Shown: in pieces, positions 6,445-9,534 of the stretch
Position numbering within the stretch: the first letter of the stretch is position 1
How the letters are laid out: the number at the start of each line of letters is the position of its first letter
From: an uncultured Lachnospiraceae bacterium
Lineage (GTDB): Bacteria; Bacillota; Clostridia; Lachnospirales; Lachnospiraceae
Direction of reading: 5' to 3'
NCBI GenBank assembly: GCA_947591115.1
Contig: CANQCX010000061.1
Coordinates: forward strand, 1 to 9,534
Length of the DNA: 9,534 nt
Notes under the pieces: generated by a model
Told to the model about the DNA's origin: nothing
The model's database searches: none
What the model saw: the letters and a program-made list of their open reading frames with translations, nothing else
Position numbers and translations under genes: made by a program

Positions 6445-7283
6445 GTTTTTACCTTCTTTTTCTTTTTTAGCTGAATATATTCATATTTCGTCCAAACGCC
6501 GGAATAGAGTATGTTGCGCAGGATATCCGCATGCTGCAGAATCGGAAGCCGCTCAAAGGATTTTGCGCATTCCGCCATCATGCTGGTCATCATCAGCCTG
6601 CAAAGCGTTTCAAAATCCTCTCCGCTGTCCTTTCTGAGCTTTAAAAGAGGATTGTAGGAATGATGCTTTTCATCCTTTTCCACATCCTCATACGCATCCA
6701 TCAGATAGATGTATTTGCCCATATAAAATCCGAGCGTCTTTAACTCACTATACCACTCGTCCTGTTTCCATGCAAATATTTCTCCGAGCATTCCGCCCGT
6801 CAGTCCCGCAACCAGATCGATGTTGCTTTCGTTCGTCTGTTCGTATTCCGATAGGCTTTTCATATAAAGCTCCACCGCATCCGTCTGCCTCGGAAAGCGT
6901 CTGCGGATGGTTTCGTAATCCTTGCGGAGCATTCCTGCCATCGTCCGTCTGGTATAGTTCTTTTCATCCTTCCAATCGTCGATCAGGTTGTGATAGGCCA
7001 AAACGACATTCATAGCCGCCGCATAATCGGTAATTTCATTGATGAACGCTGTTCGTTTTCGTGTCGGATGCAGTGCGCAGGTAAAACTGCGCGTTTCGTT
7101 CTCCGGCTCATACAGTCCGGTCAGCAGAACGATCAAAAATGTCATATCGTAATTCAGAAGCACCTGCCCCTTTTTTCCATAGCTTTCCCTGAGCCTTTGG
7201 CAGAGACCGCAATAGTAAGACTGGTAAATCCGTTGATCTTCTTCCGATAATTCTTTGCGATTTACATTGATATATCCAAACAT
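6441..7283 (-). CDS. DUF5685 family protein, helical, with two Asp-rich motifs
   Basis: A 280-residue protein of unknown function. The start MFGYINVNRKEL at 7283 matches family members as I recall them and has GGAGG 5 nt upstream; a longer GTG start at 7301 lies upstream of that site and is rejected. A CGLC pair (C25, C28) and CALH (C69, H72) could form a metal site. The rest is predicted all-helical. Two acidic motifs stand out: NLIDDWKDEK (99-108) and DAYEDVEKDEK (196-206), followed by HHSYNPLLKL. Their order, spacing and the GxxxG before the second motif resemble squalene/phytoene-synthase-fold enzymes, where such aspartates hold Mg2+-diphosphate. That likeness is my inference; no enzyme function is known to me. 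The tail is lysine-rich (LKKKKKVKT). The gene follows the zinc-ribbon gene by 24 nt and overlaps the J-protein gene by 4 nt. Confidence 0.85.
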   Translation of the reverse strand: MFGYINVNRKELSEEDQRIYQSYYCGLCQRLRESYGKKGQVLLNYDMTFLIVLLTGLYEPENETRSFTCALHPTRKRTAFINEITDYAAAMNVVLAYHNLIDDWKDEKNYTRRTMAGMLRKDYETIRRRFPRQTDAVELYMKSLSEYEQTNESNIDLVAGLTGGMLGEIFAWKQDEWYSELKTLGFYMGKYIYLMDAYEDVEKDEKHHSYNPLLKLRKDSGEDFETLCRLMMTSMMAECAKSFERLPILQHADILRNILYSGVWTKYEYIQLKKKKKVKT

Positions 7284-7307
7284 CAGAACCTCCGCAAACA
7301 CCTATGG

Positions 7308-7703
7308 TTAAGATTTTCTTACGAATTCTTTCCTGCATTTTGGACAGGTAATGCAGATCTTCCCATGTCCCTTCGGCACTCGGACCTTCTGTTTGCACTG
7401 CGGGCATCGGAAAAAGCGGTACACCTTTCGCTGCGCAGCTCTTTTCTTCTTTTTATCCCATGCGACGACCGCGCGGTAACGCAAATTGACATACCGCTGA
7501 TTTTCCGCATAACGTCTGCTTCGGTTTCTGGATAAAATCCGAAAATACATATGGATCATTCCTGCCAGTCCAAGCAGCGAAAAAATCGGCCACCGGAGCA
7601 GCATCGCCAGCAGAAGCAGGATCAGAACCAAGATCGACTCCGCCCGCGCCAGCTCATCCACGCCGTTACGTCCTGCCATAAAACGCATGATTTTTTCTCT
7701 CAT
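7308..7703 (-). CDS. Small membrane protein with C-terminal zinc ribbon
   Basis: A 131-residue protein. After a basic start (MREKIMRFMAGRNG) come two hydrophobic segments, about 24-37 and 40-57, joined by a short turn, then a basic cytoplasmic region rich in Arg and Lys (about 58-95). The C terminus holds a zinc ribbon: C100 and C103 (CPQC), then C120 and C123 (CPKC), with an extra C117. The linker KVRVPKGHGKICITCP is typical of small clostridial zinc-ribbon proteins. The start at 7703 has AGAAGG 7 nt upstream; a TTG extension to 7730 would overlap the upstream gene and lacks such a site. It lies 16 nt after the aldo/keto reductase stop and 24 nt before the DUF5685 gene, so it belongs to the same transcript. 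I recognise the architecture but know of no function. Confidence 0.85.
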   Translation of the reverse strand: MREKIMRFMAGRNGVDELARAESILVLILLLLAMLLRWPIFSLLGLAGMIHMYFRILSRNRSRRYAENQRYVNLRYRAVVAWDKKKKRAAQRKVYRFFRCPQCKQKVRVPKGHGKICITCPKCRKEFVRKS

Positions 7704-7719
7704 ACAAAAGCCTTCTTTC

Positions 7720-8850
7720 TTATTTTCCAAATACCTTCGCGCAGTCCTTCAACTGAGCGATAACCGGAATCTGCTGCGGACACGCGCGCTCGCACTGCCC
7801 GCACGCAATGCAGTCGGCAGCGCTTCCTGCTCCTGCCACAGCCTTTTCGTATTCCCTGCGTCCTTCTTCCGTCTGTCCCCAGAGCATCTGCCGGTTCCTT
7901 GCCGCAAAAATTTCCGGAATCGGAATCTGCCGCGGACAGCCTGCCGTACAGTAATGGCACGCCGTACATGGAATCGACTTCGTTGCATTGAGCGCCTCCT
8001 GCGCCTTTCGCACCGTTTCCTGCTCCGCTTCATCCAGACGACGGAATTCTTTCATATAGGATAAATTATCCTTCATCTGCTCCAGATTGGACATTCCGGA
8101 CAGCACTGTAATGATTCCGTCTAGGGAAGCGGCATAACGGATCGCCCATGACGCAAACGACGCGTCCGGAGCCGCCGTTTTGAAAACTTCCTTTACCGCC
8201 TCCGGCGGATTGGCGAGCGCCCCGCCTTTGACCGGCTCCATAACGACAATGGACTTGCCATGTTTTCTGGCAACCTCATAGTTTTCCCTTGCAGTCACAT
8301 CCGGATTTTCCCAATCGGCGTAATTGAGCTGCAATTGTACGAATTCCGCATCCGAATACTCGGTTAAAAGCTCATCCAGAAGCTCCGGCGCCGCATGGAA
8401 AGAAAATCCCCAGTGCCGGATCCGTCCCTTTGCCTTCTGCTCCCTGACAAAATCCCAGATATGATAATCTTCATAGAGTTTATAATTGCCGGCCTGAAGC
8501 GCATGAAGCAGGTAATAATCAAAATATCCGGCGTTTGTCCGTTCCAGACTGGTGTAAAACTGCTGCTTCGCCGTCTGCTCATCGTGATGATCGCCGTACC
8601 ATGCGCAGAGCTTTGTCGCCAGCGTAAAGCTTTCCCTCGGATAGCGGTCGATCAGCGCTTCCTTTGCCGCCCGCTCCGAACCGCCTGCATCATAAGCAAA
8701 TGCGGTATCAAAATAAGTCTGTCCCGCCGCCATGAACAGATCTACCATTTTCTTTACCTGTTCGATATCGATTTCCCCGTTTTCCAGCTTCGGTAATCTC
8801 ATCAGGCCAAATCCCAGCTTCGGCGTGTCCGCCCCAAAAAATCGTTCCAT
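7720..8850 (-). CDS. Aldo/keto reductase with C-terminal two-[4Fe-4S] ferredoxin domain
   Basis: A 376-residue cytoplasmic oxidoreductase. The TIM-barrel aldo/keto reductase domain covers about 1-285, with the catalytic tetrad visible as D48 (YFDTA), Y53, K80 (ATKL) and H116 (YYLLHAL). A linker leads to two cluster motifs of the ferredoxin type: C295, C298, C301, C305 (CTACHYCTAGCP) and C347, C350, C353, C357 (CIACGQCERACP). Both are complete, so two [4Fe-4S] clusters are expected. This fusion is common in anaerobes; such proteins are thought to pass electrons between ferredoxin-type carriers and a carbonyl or similar substrate, but the substrate is not evident here. The ATG at 8850 has GGAGG 5 nt upstream. 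It is first in the four-gene run, behind a clear promoter at 8920-8893. Confidence 0.94.
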   Translation of the reverse strand: MERFFGADTPKLGFGLMRLPKLENGEIDIEQVKKMVDLFMAAGQTYFDTAFAYDAGGSERAAKEALIDRYPRESFTLATKLCAWYGDHHDEQTAKQQFYTSLERTNAGYFDYYLLHALQAGNYKLYEDYHIWDFVREQKAKGRIRHWGFSFHAAPELLDELLTEYSDAEFVQLQLNYADWENPDVTARENYEVARKHGKSIVVMEPVKGGALANPPEAVKEVFKTAAPDASFASWAIRYAASLDGIITVLSGMSNLEQMKDNLSYMKEFRRLDEAEQETVRKAQEALNATKSIPCTACHYCTAGCPRQIPIPEIFAARNRQMLWGQTEEGRREYEKAVAGAGSAADCIACGQCERACPQQIPVIAQLKDCAKVFGK

Positions 8851-8892
8851 ATTTTCCTCCGTTTTCCGTTGTCTCTAAAGTTTCTATTTTCT

Positions 8893-8920
8893 ATTATACA
8901 CAGAACAAAGGATCCGGCAA
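8893..8920 (-). promoter_or_regulatory. Promoter of the aldo/keto reductase operon
   Basis: Minus-strand -35 TTGCCG (8920-8915), a 16-nt spacer, and consensus -10 TATAAT (8898-8893). The predicted start is near 8886, about 36 nt before the ATG. The -35 lies inside an inverted repeat (8908-8931). Confidence 0.7.
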
Positions 8921-8931
8921 GCCGGATTCTT
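8908..8931. repeat. 24-bp palindrome over the -35 of the aldo/keto reductase promoter
   Basis: A 10-bp stem (8908-8917 with 8922-8931, one G-T wobble) around the loop CAAG. The core ATCCGG/CCGGAT is perfect. On the minus strand it is followed by CCTTTGTTCTG, so it could be a backup terminator for rnpB, or an operator covering the -35. Confidence 0.6.
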
Positions 8932-8968
8932 CGCGCCCGAGCGGAGGCTTTGTGCATACGATGTATAA

Positions 8969-9012
8969 AAGAATCTCCGCGACAGTGTTTCCACTGCCCG
9001 TCGGAGATTCTT
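8969..9012 (-). terminator. Intrinsic terminator of rnpB
   Basis: On the minus strand an 11-bp perfect outer stem (AAGAATCTCCG with CGGAGATTCTT) continues into an inner CAGTG/CACTG stem capped by a GAAA loop, with a G-U pair and a small bulge between. TTTTAT follows. It starts immediately after the P1 helix of RNase P RNA. Confidence 0.9.
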
Positions 9013-9360
9013 CGTAAGCAGGACGATAAGCCGGGTTATGTCGTTGGGGGTTCATCTATCTAGGATGACTGTTGCCAGCCACCTCAAGCGACCTACCTAA
9101 AGCTGGCGGGCCACGTCATTGCTTTGTTTCGGTCTTGCTTCGGATGGGGTTTACATGTGCCCTCCCTGTTACCAGCGAGGCGGTAGTCTCTTACACTGCC
9201 ATTCCACCCTTACCGGACTGCTCCGGCGGTATATTTCTGTTGCACTTTCCTTAGAGTTTCCTCCACCGGCCGTTAACCGGCATCCTGCCCTGTGAAGCCC
9301 GGACTTTCCTCGTCTGCGGTCTTTCGACGCCTGCAGCCGCGAACCCCTGTCCTGCATACG
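9013..9360 (-). ncRNA. rnpB: RNase P RNA (catalytic subunit)
   Basis: Ribozyme that cuts the 5' leader from precursor tRNAs, together with protein RnpA. Conserved blocks on the minus strand are GAGGAAAGTCCGGGC (9311-9297), AGTGCAACAGAAATATACC (9246-9228), a GGTAAGGGTGGAA segment, GGTAACAGGGAGGGC, GAAGCAAGACC, TAGGTAGGTCGCTTGAGG, and the 3' core ATAACCCGGCTTATC (9039-9025). Helix P1 closes the molecule: GCAGGAC (9355-9349) with GTCCTGC (9024-9018), extended past one U-U mismatch by CGTA (9360-9357) with TACG (9016-9013). These ends set the boundaries, giving 348 nt. The layout looks like the common type A rather than Bacillus type B, but I did not fold it fully. Promoter and terminator sit tightly on either side. 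Confidence 0.97.
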
Positions 9361-9362
9361 GT

Positions 9363-9391
9363 AGTTTAACAATCACACGCGAAAAAATCAA
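9363..9391 (-). promoter_or_regulatory. Promoter of rnpB
   Basis: Minus-strand -35 TTGATT (9391-9386), a 17-nt spacer, and -10 TAAACT (9368-9363), with an AT-rich stretch upstream. The start would fall near 9356, close to the first base of helix P1. The -10 is imperfect (4 of 6). Confidence 0.55.
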
Positions 9392-9416
9392 GCATAAAAT
9401 ACGCTAAGTGATTGTT
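9368..9416. repeat. Inverted repeat flanking the rnpB promoter
   Basis: AACAATCAC (9368-9376) and GTGATTGTT (9408-9416) are perfect 9-bp inverted copies with centres 40 bp apart. One half touches the rnpB -10 and the other lies upstream of its -35. It may be an operator pair, or chance. Confidence 0.5.
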
Positions 9417-9450
9417 CCTATCATAAGATAAATTTAAGCATTCTCCAAAT

Positions 9451-9534
9451 TTACGCTTTGACAAACTTCTGCTCCGGACTTTTCGGTTTATTCGGTATCG
9501 TCATTTTCAGTTTGCCGCTTTCTACAAGCGGACT
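9451..9534 (-). CDS. C-terminal end of a RecG-like/AlbA_2 or Fic-type winged-helix protein (partial)
   Basis: Only the last 27 codons are inside the window, ending with TAA at 9453-9451. The peptide SPLVESGKLKMTIPNKPKSP followed by EQKFVKA matches the pattern LiexGlLkmTiPdKPrSxxQkY. That pattern ends the winged-helix domain of ATP-dependent DNA helicase RecG-like (AlbA_2/divergent AAA) proteins and some Fic-family proteins. Such proteins are often accessory regulators or associated with defence loci, but nothing upstream is visible. No clear terminator follows; rnpB begins about 90 bp later on the same strand. Confidence 0.65.
   Translation of the reverse strand, partial: SPLVESGKLKMTIPNKPKSPEQKFVKA

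Noticed and set aside
7700..8033. Alternative minus-strand frames inside the aldo/keto reductase gene
   Set aside because: They are Arg/Cys-rich shadow translations of the Fe-S domain region in another frame; the aldo/keto reductase frame carries all catalytic and cluster residues.
8869..9254. Plus-strand open frames at 8869-9063 and 9072-9254
   Set aside because: The frame at 8869-9063 crosses the rnpB terminator and the 3' end of RNase P RNA; the one at 9072-9254 lies wholly within rnpB. They are antisense to a well-identified RNA gene, and neither peptide resembles a protein family.
9429..9453. TAAATTT/AAATTTA inverted repeat after the partial gene at the right edge
   Set aside because: It is only seven A-T pairs with an 11-nt loop and no T-run, too weak to call a terminator.

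Overview
The window looks like chromosomal DNA from a mid-GC member of the Clostridia, most probably Lachnospiraceae. This is inferred from the priA-def-fmt gene order, a separate PyrB/PyrI pair, strong AGGAGG ribosome sites, a type A-like RNase P RNA, and small proteins (a CmpB-like membrane protein, a DUF5685 protein and a zinc-ribbon membrane protein) familiar to me from that family. No insertion sequence, prophage, CRISPR array or tRNA is visible. Most genes lie on the minus strand; only two small genes lie on the plus strand.

Right to left, in the direction of minus-strand transcription: 9534-9451 is the last 27 codons of a protein resembling RecG-like/AlbA_2 or Fic-type winged-helix proteins. 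Next come rnpB (9360-9013), with its own promoter and a strong terminator, and a promoter overlapped by a palindrome that drives a four-gene run (8850-5803). The run encodes a two-[4Fe-4S] aldo/keto reductase, a two-span membrane protein with a C-terminal zinc ribbon, a DUF5685 protein, and a J-domain protein ending in a cysteine cluster. The last two overlap by ATGA, and a hairpin follows the run.

A plus-strand bacterial-PH-domain gene (5356-5766) and the minus-strand pyrB-pyrI operon (5187-3816) diverge from back-to-back promoters. PyrB and PyrI form aspartate transcarbamoylase of pyrimidine synthesis. A symmetrical terminator separates pyrI from a convergent CmpB-like membrane protein gene (3355-3759). 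To its left is the translation and replication-restart operon priA-def-fmt (3187 to the window edge): the restart helicase, the enzyme that removes formyl groups from nascent proteins, and the enzyme that formylates initiator Met-tRNA. fmt is cut by the window edge.

Most of the window is core housekeeping. The least explained part is the 8850-5803 run, especially the coupled DUF5685/J-protein pair. DUF5685 carries two aspartate motifs like those of squalene/phytoene-synthase-fold enzymes, and the J protein ends in a cysteine string. Three promoters (pyrB, rnpB, aldo/keto reductase) are flanked or overlapped by perfect or near-perfect inverted repeats.
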